Origin: Pseudacidovorax sp. NFM-22
GTDB lineage: Bacteria; Pseudomonadota; Gammaproteobacteria; Burkholderiales; Burkholderiaceae_C
Assembly: GCF_021401245.1 (NCBI RefSeq)
Contig: NZ_JACBFY010000002.1
Coordinates: 248,001 to 312,000 of the forward strand
Direction of reading: 5' to 3'
Length of the DNA: 64,000 nt
Translations under genes and position numbers: made by a program
In this document: one piece after another, positions 26,034-35,904 of the stretch
Layout of the letters: every line of letters begins with the position of its first letter
Position numbering within the stretch: the first letter of the stretch is position 1
The notes under the pieces: model-generated
Seen by the model: the letters and a program-made list of their open reading frames with translations, nothing else
Database searches by the model: none
What the model was told of the DNA's origin: nothing

Positions 26034-26858
26034 ATGGCCCCGCCCGCCCGACGCCCCCGCACCGTCCCCGCCGCTGCCGCACCGGCTGCCGATGCGGCCG
26101 ACCCGCTCTACAACCAGTCGCTGGAGAAGGGCCTGGCGGTGCTGCGCAGCTTCGACGCCGCGCACCGCACCATGACGCTGGCCGAGATTGCCGAGCGCAC
26201 CGGCATGACCCGCGCCTCGGCCCAGCGCACGGTGCACACGCTGCAGGTGCTGGGCTACGTGGGCAAGGACGGCCAGACGCGGCGCTTCCGCCTGCTGGCG
26301 CGCAGCATGGACATCGGCTTCAACTACGTGGCCAGCCATCCACTGGTGCAGGCGGCCAACCCTTACCTCGCGCAATTGGCCAGCGCCAGCGGCGAGACGG
26401 CCAGCCTCACCGAACCGCTGGACTTCGACATGCTCTATGTGGCGCAGCGCATGACCACGCAGTTCATCCCGGTGCTGACGCCGGTGGGCATGCGCATTCC
26501 CATGTACTGCACCAGCAGCGGCCGCGCCTGGATGAGCTGCCTGCCCGACGATCAGGTGCGCGCGCTGCTGCAGGGCTCCACGCGCGTGGCACGCACGCCC
26601 GCCACGCTGACCGGCATCGCCGCCATCCAGGCGCGCATCGCGGCCTGCCGCAAGCTGGGCTATGCGACCAACGACGAGGAACTGTTCCTCGGCGACATGG
26701 GCATCGCCGCACCCATCGTGGACCGGCGCGGCCGGCCGCATGGCGCCGTACACGTCTCACCGCCCACCAGCCGCTGGACGCTGGAGGCGGCGCAGAAGAA
26801 GCTGGCGCCGATGGTGATCGAGTGCGCGCGCGCCATTGCGAGCGCGCTGCCGCATTGA
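26034..26858 (+). CDS. IclR-family transcriptional regulator
   Basis: 274 residues. After a Pro/Ala-rich arm, [17 protein letters not shown] begins the IclR N-terminal domain with the helix-turn-helix [29 protein letters not shown] (in two halves around 45-75). The effector domain includes [16 protein letters not shown] and [21 protein letters not shown]. Two Met codons are possible (26010 and 26034); the second is used. It is divergent from pyrC and precedes a Dpp-type ABC operon in the same direction, which it probably regulates. Confidence 0.9.
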   Translation: MAPPARRPRTVPAAAAPAADAADPLYNQSLEKGLAVLRSFDAAHRTMTLAEIAERTGMTRASAQRTVHTLQVLGYVGKDGQTRRFRLLARSMDIGFNYVASHPLVQAANPYLAQLASASGETASLTEPLDFDMLYVAQRMTTQFIPVLTPVGMRIPMYCTSSGRAWMSCLPDDQVRALLQGSTRVARTPATLTGIAAIQARIAACRKLGYATNDEELFLGDMGIAAPIVDRRGRPHGAVHVSPPTSRWTLEAAQKKLAPMVIECARAIASALPH

Positions 26859-26884
26859 GGGGCTGAGGGCGAGCCGCGCCAGGG

Positions 26885-26908
26885 CTTCGACAGGCTCAGC
26901 CCGAACGG
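26885..26908 (+). repeat. REP-like 24-nt element, single copy
   Basis: The sequence cttcgacaggctcagcccga plus acgg lies 26 nt after the IclR stop. Its exact reverse complement occurs at 58171-58194, and a copy with two changes at 58214-58237. It belongs to an abundant short intergenic repeat seen in many proteobacteria. Confidence 0.7.
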
Positions 26909-27033
26909 GTGGGGGCGATGGGGCGCGCACCGGGGCTGCGTCGCCTCGCTGCCGCTCTTCTTTCACCCGCTTCGCACCACGTCCGCCCACCACGCACCCG
27001 CCGCGGTGCGGCCATGCACCGCGACGACGAAAC

Positions 27034-27063
27034 GTATCGACTATCGATACAAAAATAGCTATT
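27034..27063 (+). promoter_or_regulatory. candidate IclR operator / promoter of the ABC operon
   Basis: An AT-rich patch in a GC-rich region, 68-97 nt upstream of the substrate-binding protein gene. It contains the dyad GTATCG-actat-CGATAC (27034-27050) and the perfect palindrome AATAGCTATT (27054-27063). IclR proteins bind short dyads at this kind of position. The rest of 26909-27130 shows nothing else. Confidence 0.5.
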
Positions 27064-27130
27064 ACCGATTCACGCGGGCAGGCACGCGCTTTGCAATGCA
27101 GAGGCATCTCTCAACCTTCGAGGCCGCTCC

Positions 27131-28801
27131 ATGCCCTGCCCCGCCCGTCCGTCCTTCCGTGTCTCCGCCCTGCGCGCCAGCGCGCTGGCTGCTGCCCTCG
27201 CCCTCGGTCTGGGCGCTGCCCATGCGCAGGAGAAGGTGCTGCGCATCGCCATGACGGCCGCCGACATCCCGCGCACCTCGGGCCAGCCCGACCAGGGCTA
27301 CGAAGGCAACCGCTTCACCGGCATCCCCATGTACGACAGCCTCACGCAGTGGGACCTGAGCTCGGCTACCAAGCCCAGCGTGGTGATCCCCGACCTGGCG
27401 GTGTCGTGGGCGGTGGATGCCAAGGACAAGACCAAGTGGCTCTTCAAGCTGCGCCCCGGCGTCAAGTTCCATGACGGCACGCCCTTCAACGCCGACGCCG
27501 TCGTCTGGAACGTGGGCAAGGTGCTCGACAAGGCCGCCCCGCAGTACGACCCCGCCCAGATCGGCGTCACGGCCTCGCGCATGCCCACGCTGCGCACCGC
27601 CCGCAAGGTCGACGACCTGACGGTGGAGCTGACCACCAGCGAGCCCGATTCCTTCCTGCCGATCAACCTCACCAACCTGTTCATGGCCTCGCCGGCCCAT
27701 TGGCAGAAGAAGTTCGACGCCGTGCCGGCCAGCGTGACCGACAAGGCCGAGCGCGCCAAGCAGGCCTGGACCGCGTTTGCTGCCGATCCGTCTGGCACCG
27801 GCCCGTTCAAGGCCTCCAAGTTCGTGCCGCGCGAACGTCTGGAGATGGTGAAGAACCCCGATTACTGGGACGCCGCCCGCCGCCCGCAGATCGACCGCGT
27901 GGTGCTGCTGCCGCTGCCCGAGGCCAACTCGCGCACCGCCGCCCTGCTGTCGGGCCAGGTGGACTGGATCGAGGCGCCCGCGCCCGATGCGCTGGCCACC
28001 ATCAAGCAGCGCGGCTTCAAGGTGTATTCCAACCTGCAGCCGCACCTGTGGCCCTGGCAGTTCTCGCTGCTGCCCGATTCGCCCTTCAAGGACCTCAAGG
28101 TGCGCCAGGCCGCCAACCTGTGCCTCAACCGCGCGGCCCTCAAGGAGCTGCTGGGCGGCATGATGGTCGAGGCCACCGGCATCGCCGAGCCGGGCGACCC
28201 GTGGCGCGGCCACCCCACCTTCCAGATCAAGTACGACGTGGCCGCCGGCCAGAAGCTGATGCAGCAGGCCGGCTACTCGGCCGCCAAGCCGGCGAAGGTG
28301 AAGGTGCAGACCTCGGCCTCCGGCTCGGGCCAGATGCAGCCGCTGCCCATGAACGAGTTCATCCAGCAGAGCCTGAAGGACTGCTACTTCGACGTGGACT
28401 TCGACGTGGTGGAGTGGAACACCCTGTTCTCCGGCTGGCGCCTGGGCGCCAAGGATCCGGGCGCGCACGGCGCCCATGCCACCAACGTGAGCGCCGCCAC
28501 CATGGACCCCTTCTTCGCCATGGTGCGCTTCGTCAGCACCAAGGCCCAGCCGCCGGTGGCACAGAACTGGGGCTACTACAGCGACCCCAAGACCGACGCC
28601 CTGGTCGAGAAGGCCCGCACCAGCTTCGACGACAAGTCGCGCGACGCCGCCCTGGCCGAGCTGCATGCCCGCGTGGTGGACGAGGCGCCCTTCCTCTTCG
28701 TCGCGCACGACGTGGGCCCGCGTGCCCTCTCGCCCAAGGTGCAGAACGTGGTGCAACCCAAGAGCTGGTTCATCGACATCGCCACGATGAAGATGCAGTG
28801 A
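27131..28801 (+). CDS. ABC transporter substrate-binding protein (SBP family 5, peptide/opine type)
   Basis: 556 residues. The signal peptide spans 1-32 and ends GAAHA before QEKVLRIAM. Family-5 features are YDSLTQWD, PDLAVSWAVD, FKLRPGVKFHDGTPFNADAVVWN, GTGPFKASKFVPRERLEMVKNPDYW (in parts) and KVRQAANLCLNR. Such proteins bind oligopeptides, opines or related amides in the periplasm. The two permeases and two ATPases follow. The downstream amidase and carbamoylase suggest that an amide or N-carbamoyl compound is taken up. Confidence 0.92.
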   Translation: MPCPARPSFRVSALRASALAAALALGLGAAHAQEKVLRIAMTAADIPRTSGQPDQGYEGNRFTGIPMYDSLTQWDLSSATKPSVVIPDLAVSWAVDAKDKTKWLFKLRPGVKFHDGTPFNADAVVWNVGKVLDKAAPQYDPAQIGVTASRMPTLRTARKVDDLTVELTTSEPDSFLPINLTNLFMASPAHWQKKFDAVPASVTDKAERAKQAWTAFAADPSGTGPFKASKFVPRERLEMVKNPDYWDAARRPQIDRVVLLPLPEANSRTAALLSGQVDWIEAPAPDALATIKQRGFKVYSNLQPHLWPWQFSLLPDSPFKDLKVRQAANLCLNRAALKELLGGMMVEATGIAEPGDPWRGHPTFQIKYDVAAGQKLMQQAGYSAAKPAKVKVQTSASGSGQMQPLPMNEFIQQSLKDCYFDVDFDVVEWNTLFSGWRLGAKDPGAHGAHATNVSAATMDPFFAMVRFVSTKAQPPVAQNWGYYSDPKTDALVEKARTSFDDKSRDAALAELHARVVDEAPFLFVAHDVGPRALSPKVQNVVQPKSWFIDIATMKMQ

Positions 28802-28844
28802 CGGCCTGCCGCCGCTTCACCGAGACGGCCTGAACGACCCCGCC

Positions 28845-29798
28845 ATGCTCGCCTACCTGCTCCGACGCATCCTCTACACCGTGCCCATCATGCTGGGCGT
28901 GACGCTGGTGTGCTTTGCCCTGGTGCACATCGCGCCGGGCGATCCGCTGGTGTCAGTGCTGCCGGCCGATGCCTCGGCCGAGCTGCAGGCGCAGCTGCGC
29001 ACGGTCTATGGCTTCGACCGGCCGCTGCCGGAGCAGTTCGTGCGCTGGGTCTGGCGGGCGCTGCATGGCGACCTCGGCATGTCGATCGCCACCAGCCGGC
29101 CGGTGGCAGGCGAAGTGATGCGCGCCGTGGTCAACACGCTGCGGCTGGCGGTGCTGGCCACGGCGATCGGCTTCCTGCTCGGTTCGCTGTTCGGCTTCGT
29201 GGCGGGCTACTTCCGCAACTCCGTCATCGACCGCCTGGCCTCGCTGCTGTCGGTGCTGGGCGTGAGCACGCCGCACTACTGGCTGGGCATGGTGATGGTC
29301 ATCGTGTTCTCGTCGCAGCTGATGTGGCTGCCAGCCACCGGTGCCGGCCCGGGCGGCTCCGGCGAATGGGCCTGGGACTGGGCCCACGTGCAGTTCATGC
29401 TGCTGCCGGCACTGACCATGTCGGTCATTCCCATGGGCATCATCGCGCGCACGGTGCGGGCGCTGGTGGCCGAGCTGCTGGCGCAGGAATTCATCGTCGG
29501 CCTCAAGGCCAAGGGGCTGACGCAGTTCGGCGTCTTTCGCCACGTGGTCAAGAACGCGGCGCCCACGGCCCTGGCGGTGATGGGTCTGCAGCTGGGCTAC
29601 CTGCTGGGCGGCTCGATCCTGATCGAGACGGTGTTCTCCTGGCCCGGCACGGGCTTCCTGCTCAACACCGCCATCTTCCAGCGCGACCTGCCGCTGCTGC
29701 AGGGCACGATCCTGGTGCTGGCGCTGTTCTTCGTGCTGCTCAACCTGGCGGTGGACGTGCTGCAGACGCTGCTCGACCCGCGCATCGCCCGGAGCTGA
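28845..29798 (+). CDS. ABC transporter permease, DppB-type
   Basis: 317 residues with six predicted membrane helices, the first being MLAYLLRRILYTVPIMLGVT. The GDPL sequence after the first helix (HIAPGDPLVS) and the EAA-type loop (QEFIVGLKAKGLTQFGVFRHV) are typical of DppB. It pairs with the following DppC-type subunit to form the inner-membrane channel. It starts 43 nt after the receptor gene. Confidence 0.94.
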   Translation: MLAYLLRRILYTVPIMLGVTLVCFALVHIAPGDPLVSVLPADASAELQAQLRTVYGFDRPLPEQFVRWVWRALHGDLGMSIATSRPVAGEVMRAVVNTLRLAVLATAIGFLLGSLFGFVAGYFRNSVIDRLASLLSVLGVSTPHYWLGMVMVIVFSSQLMWLPATGAGPGGSGEWAWDWAHVQFMLLPALTMSVIPMGIIARTVRALVAELLAQEFIVGLKAKGLTQFGVFRHVVKNAAPTALAVMGLQLGYLLGGSILIETVFSWPGTGFLLNTAIFQRDLPLLQGTILVLALFFVLLNLAVDVLQTLLDPRIARS

Positions 29799-29802
29799 AC
29801 CG

Positions 29803-30696
29803 ATGTCTGCCGTTCTTTCATCTCCCGCCGATGTTCAGCCGCTGCCGGCGCAGCGCACGCGCGGCTACTGGGCCTCGGTGGGTGCGCGCTTCGTGCGCGA
29901 CCCGGTGGCCATGGCCGCCGCCCTCGTGGTGCTGCTGCTGGTGCTGATGGCCCTCCTCGGCCCCTGGCTCGCGCCAGCCGATCCGTACCAGTCCTCCATG
30001 TTCAAGCGCCTCAAGCCGGTAGGCACGCCCGGCCTGCCGCTGGGCAGCGACGAGCTGGGCCGCGACCTGCTGTCGCGCCTGATCGTGGGCGCGCGGCTGT
30101 CGCTGTTCATGGGCATCGCGCCGGTGCTGTGCGCCTTCGTGGTCGGCTCGGGCATCGGCATCCTGGCGGGCTATGCGGGCGGGCTGGTCAACACGGCCAT
30201 CATGCGCACCATCGACGTGTTCTATGCCTTCCCGTCGGTGCTGCTGGCCATCGCGCTGTCGGGCACGCTGGGCGCGGGCATCACCAATTCGCTGATCTCG
30301 CTGACCATCGTGTTCATCCCGCAGATCGCGCGCGTGGCCGAGGCCGTGACCACGCAGGTGCGCGGGCGCGACTACGTGGAGGCGGCGCGCGCCTCGGGTG
30401 CCAGCGGCTTCACCATCGTGCGGGTGCATGTGCTGGGCAATGTGCTCGGGCCCATCTTCGTGTACGCCACCAGCTTGGTGGCGGTGTCGATGATCCTGGC
30501 CTCGGGCCTCTCCTTCCTGGGCCTGGGCGTGAAGCCGCCGGAGCCGGAATGGGGCTTGATGCTCAACACGCTGCGCACCGCGATCTATACGCAACCGCTG
30601 GTGGCGGCGCTGCCGGGCGTGATGATCTTCATCACCTCCATCGCCTTCAACCTGCTCTCGGACGGTTTGCGTTCGGCGATGGACAACAAAACATGA
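29803..30696 (+). CDS. ABC transporter permease, DppC-type
   Basis: 297 residues. A short cytoplasmic N-terminus leads into the first helix ([23 protein letters not shown]). The DppC hallmark [19 protein letters not shown] and the EAA loop ([19 protein letters not shown]) are present. It begins 4 nt after the DppB-type gene. A dispersed repeat follows its stop and separates it from the ATPase genes. Confidence 0.94.
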   Translation: MSAVLSSPADVQPLPAQRTRGYWASVGARFVRDPVAMAAALVVLLLVLMALLGPWLAPADPYQSSMFKRLKPVGTPGLPLGSDELGRDLLSRLIVGARLSLFMGIAPVLCAFVVGSGIGILAGYAGGLVNTAIMRTIDVFYAFPSVLLAIALSGTLGAGITNSLISLTIVFIPQIARVAEAVTTQVRGRDYVEAARASGASGFTIVRVHVLGNVLGPIFVYATSLVAVSMILASGLSFLGLGVKPPEPEWGLMLNTLRTAIYTQPLVAALPGVMIFITSIAFNLLSDGLRSAMDNKT

Positions 30697-30840
30697 GAGG
30701 GCTCCCCCCATGCCGCTTCGCGGCTCCCCCCTCTCTCGCGCCTTTGGCTTGGAGGGGGGCGCACCCAGAGGCCTGGCGAAGCCAGTTCCTCGGGTGCCCT
30801 GGCATGGCTCGCTCCGCGGCCTTTCGAACAGCGCAAGGAC
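30697..30840 (+). repeat. dispersed intergenic repeat, copy B (inside ABC operon)
   Basis: This element starts directly after the permease stop. It has a C-run, gcttcgcgg, a ggaggggggcgc block, the exact 20-nt core ggcctggcgaagccagttcc (30770-30789) and gctccgcggcc (30811-30821), matching copy A near hslV on the other strand. It lengthens the permease-ATPase gap to 192 nt in an otherwise tightly packed operon. Confidence 0.72.
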
Positions 30841-30888
30841 GCCGGCTTCGGACGAAGCGGGGCCGCTATAGCTCCGGTGAAAGCTGAT

Positions 30889-31926
30889 ATGACCACGATG
30901 GATATTGCCGACGTGGGTGGCCCGGCGCAGCCGCTGCTCACCATCCGCGGGCTGCAGAAGCACTTCCCGCTCAAGAAGGACCTCCTGGGCCGCGCCGGTG
31001 GCGTGGTGCGCGCGGTGGACGGCGTGGACTTCGAGGTGCTCAAGGGCGAGACGCTGGGCGTGGTGGGCGAATCCGGCTGCGGCAAGAGCACCACGGCCCG
31101 GCTGCTGATGCACCTGATCGCGCCGACGGCCGGCGAGGTGGTGTTCGACGGCCGCGTGGTCGGTTCGCGCGACCTGCCGCTCAAGCACTTCCGGCGCCAG
31201 GTGCAGATGGTGTTCCAGGACAGCTATGCCTCGCTCAACCCGCGGCTGACCATCGAGGACTCCATCGCCTTCGGCCCGCAGGTGCACGGCGTGCGTCGGC
31301 GCGAGGCGGTGGAACGCGCCCGCGACCTGCTCGCCCGCGTGGGGCTGGAGCCCTCGCGCTTCGCCGAGCGCTGGCCGCACGAGCTGTCGGGCGGGCAGCG
31401 CCAGCGGGTCAACATCGCCCGCGCGCTGGCGCTGCAGCCGCGGCTGGTGATCCTGGACGAGGCCGTCTCGGCGCTGGACAAGTCGGTGGAGGCGCAGGTC
31501 ATCAACCTGCTGCAGCAGCTCAAGGCCGAGTTCGGCCTGACCTATGTCTTCATCAGCCACGACCTGCACGTGGTGCGCTACATGAGCGACCGCGTGATGG
31601 TGATGTACCTGGGCCAGGTGGCCGAGGTCGGCCCGGCCGATGCGCTCTACGACGAGCCGGCGCACCCCTACACGCAGGCGCTGCTGTCGTCCATGCCGTC
31701 CATGGACCCGGACCGCCGCACCGAAGAGGCGCCGCTGGCCGGCGACCCGCCCAATCCCATCGATCCGCCCTCGGGCTGCCGCTTCCATCCGCGCTGCGCC
31801 CATGCCGCGCCCGTGTGCAGCCAGCGTGCGCCGGTGCTGCTGCCGGTGGCGCCGCTGCGCGTGGCGCGCTGCCTGGTGCACGAGGCCGGCAGCGGCCATC
31901 CGCAGGCGCCCGCTTTGGCCGCATGA
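30889..31926 (+). CDS. ABC transporter ATP-binding protein, DppF/OppF-type
   Basis: 345 residues. Walker A is [10 protein letters not shown], the signature is [15 protein letters not shown], Walker B is [12 protein letters not shown], and the switch His is in FISHDLHVV. The C-terminal oligopeptide-ATPase extension includes [21 protein letters not shown] with clustered Cys. The ATG at 30889 is used; an in-frame GTG four codons upstream is possible. DEAVSALD replaces the more common DEPTSALD. Confidence 0.92.
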   Translation: MTTMDIADVGGPAQPLLTIRGLQKHFPLKKDLLGRAGGVVRAVDGVDFEVLKGETLGVVGESGCGKSTTARLLMHLIAPTAGEVVFDGRVVGSRDLPLKHFRRQVQMVFQDSYASLNPRLTIEDSIAFGPQVHGVRRREAVERARDLLARVGLEPSRFAERWPHELSGGQRQRVNIARALALQPRLVILDEAVSALDKSVEAQVINLLQQLKAEFGLTYVFISHDLHVVRYMSDRVMVMYLGQVAEVGPADALYDEPAHPYTQALLSSMPSMDPDRRTEEAPLAGDPPNPIDPPSGCRFHPRCAHAAPVCSQRAPVLLPVAPLRVARCLVHEAGSGHPQAPALAA

Positions 31927-31930
31927 CCCC

Positions 31931-32956
31931 ATGACATCCATGAACGACCTGCCCGATGCCCAGGCGCCGCTCGTGCGCGTGCACGACCTGACCGTCACCT
32001 TCACCGGCGGCCGCAAACCGGTGCAGGCCGTCAGCGGCGTGAGCCTGGAGGTGCGCCGCGGCGAGGTGGTGGCGCTGATCGGCGAATCGGGCTCGGGCAA
32101 GAGCGTCACGCTGCGCACGCTGCTGCGGCTGCATCCCGAGCGGCGCACGCACATCGGCGGGCAGGTGCAGGTGGCGGGGCGCGACGTGCTCGCCATGTCC
32201 GGCCGCGCGCTGTCGGCCTACCGCGGCAAGGTGGCGTCGATGATCTTCCAGGAGCCGCTGCTGGCGCTGGACCCGGTCTACCCCGTCGGCGCGCAGATCG
32301 TCGAGTCGCTGCGCCGCCATGAAGGCCTGGACAAGGCGGCCGCCCATGCCCGCGCGCTGGCCCTGTTCGAGCGGGTGCGCATTCCGAGCCCGGAGCGCCG
32401 TCTGGCGGCCTATCCGCACGAGATGTCCGGCGGCATGCGCCAGCGCGCCATGATCGCGCTGGCCCTGGCCTGCAACCCGCAACTGCTGCTGGCCGACGAG
32501 CCCACCACCGCGCTCGACGCCACGGTGCAGATCCAGATCCTGCTGCTGCTGCGCGAGCTGCAGCGCGACCTGGGCCTGGCCACCATCTTCGTCACGCACG
32601 ACATCGGCGCCGCGGTGGAGGTGGCCGACCGCATCGCCGTCATGTATGCCGGCCGCATCGTCGAGGAAGGCTCGGCGCGCGAGCTGATCCACCGGCCGCG
32701 TCACCCGTACACGATCGCCCTGCTGCGCAGCCGCGCGCACGGCGCCATGGACCGCGGCGTGCCGCTGGGCACCATCGCCGGCGCGCCGCCGGATCTGGCC
32801 GCGCTGCCGCCGGGCTGCGCCTTCGCGCCCCGCTGCACGCTGGCCGCCGAGGCCTGCCTGGAAGGGCAGCCGCGCGTCGTCCAGTTCGACCCCGGCCACC
32901 GCGCCCGCTGCAACCGCACCGACGAGACCGCCGGCCTGGCGCCCGCCCTTGCCTGA
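31931..32956 (+). CDS. ABC transporter ATP-binding protein, DppD/OppD-type
   Basis: 341 residues. Walker A is [10 protein letters not shown], the signature is [15 protein letters not shown], Walker B is [12 protein letters not shown] and the switch His is in [11 protein letters not shown]. The Cys-containing C-terminal extension ([17 protein letters not shown]) is typical of OppD/DppD. It starts 4 nt after the partner ATPase, with a second Met three codons later as an alternative. Confidence 0.92.
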   Translation: MTSMNDLPDAQAPLVRVHDLTVTFTGGRKPVQAVSGVSLEVRRGEVVALIGESGSGKSVTLRTLLRLHPERRTHIGGQVQVAGRDVLAMSGRALSAYRGKVASMIFQEPLLALDPVYPVGAQIVESLRRHEGLDKAAAHARALALFERVRIPSPERRLAAYPHEMSGGMRQRAMIALALACNPQLLLADEPTTALDATVQIQILLLLRELQRDLGLATIFVTHDIGAAVEVADRIAVMYAGRIVEEGSARELIHRPRHPYTIALLRSRAHGAMDRGVPLGTIAGAPPDLAALPPGCAFAPRCTLAAEACLEGQPRVVQFDPGHRARCNRTDETAGLAPALA

Positions 32957-32971
32957 CCACGCTCAAGACCC

Positions 32972-34153
32972 ATGCCCCTGCACGACCCCGCCCACGCCTT
33001 CGTCCCGTACCCCGACCCGCCGGTGGCGCATGCGGCCACCGGGCCGCTTTCGGGGCTGACCTTCGGCGTGAAGGACCTGTTCGACGTCGCGGGCTATCCC
33101 ACCGGCGGCGGCAGCCCCATCGTGCTGGCCATGTCGGGAATCAAGACCCGCACCGCGCCCACGGTGCAGAAACTGCTCGACGCCGGCGCCGTGTTCGCCG
33201 GCAAGACGGTGACCGACGAACTCGCCTTCTCGATGAACGGCGACAACGCCCACTTCGGCGCGCCGGTCAACGGCGCGGTGCCGGGACGCATCAGCGGCGG
33301 CTCGTCCTCGGGCTCGGCCTCGGCCGTGTCGGGCCGCCTGTGCGACTTCGCGCTGGGCACCGACACCGGCGGCTCGGTGCGCGCGCCCGCCAACCACTGC
33401 GGGCTCTACGGCTTGCGGCCCACCCATGGCCGCGTGAGCCTGGAAGGCGCACTGGATCTCGCCCCGAGCCTGGACACCTGCGGCTGGTTCGCCCGCGACA
33501 TCGGCACCTTCGCCCGGGTGGCCGACGTGCTGCTCGGTGCCGACCCGGCGCAGCTGCCCACGGCGCCCCGCCTGCTGCGGCCCACCGACCTGTGGGCGCT
33601 CGCCACGCCCGAAGCGGCCGACGCCCTGCAACCCGCGCTGGCGCAGGTGGAGGCCGCCTTCGGCACGGCCACACCCGTCGAAGCGGCACTGGAGGGCTTC
33701 GACGCGCTGTACTGGCACTTCCGCCACATCCAGGGCCGCGAGGCCTGGATGACCGACGGGCCGCTGATCGAGCGCTTCGCGCCGCCGCTGGGGCCGGGCG
33801 TGAAGGAGCGCTTCGCCTTCTCGCGCGGCGTGACCGATGCGCAGGTGGCCGAGGCGCAGGCCTTCCGCACCCGCTTCGGCGCCCACCTGGCCGCGCTCCT
33901 GGGCCACGACGGCGTGCTGGTGATGCCCACCATGCCCGACATCGCGCCGCTGCGCAGCGACCCGGAATCGGCGCTGGAGGACTACCGCAACCGGTCCATC
34001 CGCCTGCTGTGCCTGGCCGGACTCGCGGGCTTTCCGCAGCTGTCGCTGCCGCTCGCGCGCCGCGACGATGCACCGCTGGGCCTGTCGCTGCTGGGCCCCG
34101 CGGGCAGCGACCGCAGCCTCATCGCGCTGGCCGAACGGCTGGCGGCCCACTGA
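32972..34153 (+). CDS. amidase (amidase signature family)
   Basis: 393 residues, cytosolic. The Ser-Ser-Lys triad is visible: Lys in LTFGVKDLFDVAG (about 34), the cis-Ser in ISGGSSSGSASAV, and the nucleophile Ser in LGTDTGGSVRAPA. Family members hydrolyse amides; the shorter-than-usual C-terminal region resembles AtzE/indoleacetamide-type enzymes. It lies 15 nt downstream of the ABC importer genes and 19 nt upstream of the M20 hydrolase, so it likely acts on the imported compound. Confidence 0.88.
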   Translation: MPLHDPAHAFVPYPDPPVAHAATGPLSGLTFGVKDLFDVAGYPTGGGSPIVLAMSGIKTRTAPTVQKLLDAGAVFAGKTVTDELAFSMNGDNAHFGAPVNGAVPGRISGGSSSGSASAVSGRLCDFALGTDTGGSVRAPANHCGLYGLRPTHGRVSLEGALDLAPSLDTCGWFARDIGTFARVADVLLGADPAQLPTAPRLLRPTDLWALATPEAADALQPALAQVEAAFGTATPVEAALEGFDALYWHFRHIQGREAWMTDGPLIERFAPPLGPGVKERFAFSRGVTDAQVAEAQAFRTRFGAHLAALLGHDGVLVMPTMPDIAPLRSDPESALEDYRNRSIRLLCLAGLAGFPQLSLPLARRDDAPLGLSLLGPAGSDRSLIALAERLAAH

Positions 34154-34172
34154 ACCGACACCCCGCACGACC

Positions 34173-35522
34173 ATGACCACCGCCACCCCCCACCGCCCGC
34201 TCGCCATCGACGGCGAACGCCTCTGGCAATCGCTGATGACGCTGGCGCGCATCGGCGCCACCGACAAGGGCGGCGTCTGCCGCCTGGCCTTGACCGACCT
34301 GGACCGCCAGGGCCGGCAGCTCTTCCTGCGCTGGGCGCAGGAGCTGGGCTGCAGCGTGCGCGTCGATGCCATCGGCAACCTCTTCGTGCGCCGCGAAGGC
34401 AGCGATCCCACGCGCCCCGCCGTGGCCACCGGCAGCCACATCGACACGCAGCCCACCGGCGGCAAGTTCGACGGCAACTACGGCGTGCTGGCGGGCCTGG
34501 AGGTGCTGCGCACGCTCCAGGATGCCGGCATCCGCACCGTCGCGCCGCTGGAGGTCTGCGTCTGGACCAACGAGGAAGGCTCGCGCTTCGTGCCCGTGAT
34601 GATGGGCTCGGGCGTGTATGCCGATGCCTTCACGCTCGACCATGCGCTGGCCGCGCGGGACCGCGACGGCATCTCGGTGGCCGATGCGCTGGCCGCCACC
34701 GGCTTTGCCGGCAGCGAGCCCGCGGCCGTGAGTGCCGGCGCGCCGCGCTTCGGTGCCTACTTCGAGGCGCACATCGAGCAGGGCCCGGTGCTCGAAGACG
34801 CGGACCTGCCGCTGGGCGTGGTCACCGGCGCGCTGGGCCAGCGCTGGTACGACGTGATCGTGACCGGCCAGGAGGCCCATGCCGGCCCCACGCCCATGCG
34901 CCTGCGCCGCGACGCGCTGCAGGCCGCCACCGGCCTGATGCAGGAGGTGGTCGCCATCGCCATGGACGAGCAGCCGCACGGCCGCGGCACCGTGGGCTAT
35001 GTACAGGTGCATCCCAACTCGCGCAACGTCATCCCGGGCCGCGTCACCTTCACCGTGGACCTGCGCCATGGCGACGACGAGGGCCTCGCCCGCATGGACG
35101 CCCGCCTGCGCGCCGCCTGCGCCGCGCTGCAGGCCGAGGGGCGTGTCAGCGTGTCGGCGGAGCAGACCGTGTACTTCCCGCCGGTGCAGTTCACGGCCGA
35201 GCTGGTGGCCGCCGTGCGCGACGGCGCCGAACGCGCCGGCCTGCCGCACCAGGACATCGTCAGCGGCGCCGGCCACGACGCGGTCTATGTCGCGCGCGTG
35301 GCGCCGGCCGCGATGATCTTCGTCCCCTGCAAGGACGGCATTTCGCACAACGAGATCGAGGATGCGAACCCCGAGCACTTGGCGGCCGGCTGCAATGTGC
35401 TGCTGCATGCCATGCTGGCGCAGGCGGGCATAGAAGGCGTCACACCTCCAGCAGCATCTTCACCCGCGCCTGCACCCGCCCCTCGCGCACCTGCAGCTCG
35501 GCCGCCGACACCGGCAGCTTGA
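34173..35522 (+). CDS. M20-family Zn-dependent hydrolase (N-carbamoyl-L-amino-acid hydrolase / ureidoglycolate-type)
   Basis: 449 residues. Metal and catalytic motifs are ATGSHIDTQPTGGKFDGNYG, WTNEEGSRF, AHIEQGPVLE and SGAGHDAVYVA, characteristic of the HyuC/AllC group, which splits ureido or carbamoyl amino acids. The last ~28 residues are Pro/Ala-rich and unlike the family; they are encoded by the 83 nt that overlap the 3' end of the converging metallophosphoesterase gene. Last gene of the ABC-amidase operon. Confidence 0.88.
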   Translation: MTTATPHRPLAIDGERLWQSLMTLARIGATDKGGVCRLALTDLDRQGRQLFLRWAQELGCSVRVDAIGNLFVRREGSDPTRPAVATGSHIDTQPTGGKFDGNYGVLAGLEVLRTLQDAGIRTVAPLEVCVWTNEEGSRFVPVMMGSGVYADAFTLDHALAARDRDGISVADALAATGFAGSEPAAVSAGAPRFGAYFEAHIEQGPVLEDADLPLGVVTGALGQRWYDVIVTGQEAHAGPTPMRLRRDALQAATGLMQEVVAIAMDEQPHGRGTVGYVQVHPNSRNVIPGRVTFTVDLRHGDDEGLARMDARLRAACAALQAEGRVSVSAEQTVYFPPVQFTAELVAAVRDGAERAGLPHQDIVSGAGHDAVYVARVAPAAMIFVPCKDGISHNEIEDANPEHLAAGCNVLLHAMLAQAGIEGVTPPAASSPAPAPAPRAPAARPPTPAA

Positions 35523-35904
35523 AGCGCCGCGGCCCGGCGCTGCCCGGGTTCACGTAGAGCACGGAGCCACGCATCTCCACATGCGGCTTGTGCGAATGGC
35601 CCGTGACCACCACCTGCGTGCCGAGGGCCGGCGGCTCGGCCACCAGGTCGGCGATGTCGTGCACCACGCACAGCCGCACGCCGTGCAGCTCGCAGTCCAG
35701 CCGCTTGGGCAGCGCCTCGGCCCAGGGGCCGATGTCGTTGTTGCCGCGTACGGCCAGCGTGGGCGCGATGGCGTCCAGCGTCTGCAGCACCTCGGCGCCA
35801 CAGATGTCGCCGGCATGCACGATGGCGTCGCTGCCGTGCAGCCATTCGAGGGCCTCGGGGCGCAGCAGGTTGTGGGTGTCGGAGATGAGGGCGATGCGGG
35901 GCAT
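35440..35904 (-). CDS. YfcE/MJ0936-type metallophosphoesterase
   Basis: 154 residues. Metal-site motifs are LISDTHN, HAGDICG, VRGNND, CVVHDIAD and TGHSHKP, ending with VNPGSAGPRR. This is the compact phosphodiesterase family that includes E. coli YfcE; the natural substrate is unknown. ATG at 35904 begins MPRIALISDTHN. Its tail overlaps the converging M20 gene by 83 nt, and it is divergent from the TRAP genes. Confidence 0.92.
   Translation of the reverse strand: MPRIALISDTHNLLRPEALEWLHGSDAIVHAGDICGAEVLQTLDAIAPTLAVRGNNDIGPWAEALPKRLDCELHGVRLCVVHDIADLVAEPPALGTQVVVTGHSHKPHVEMRGSVLYVNPGSAGPRRFKLPVSAAELQVREGRVQARVKMLLEV

Noticed and set aside
29818-32196. 792-codon minus-strand open frame opposite the ABC genes
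   Set aside because: It is antisense to a permease and two ATPases with clear motifs, and its own sequence is low-complexity His/Arg/Gln-rich.
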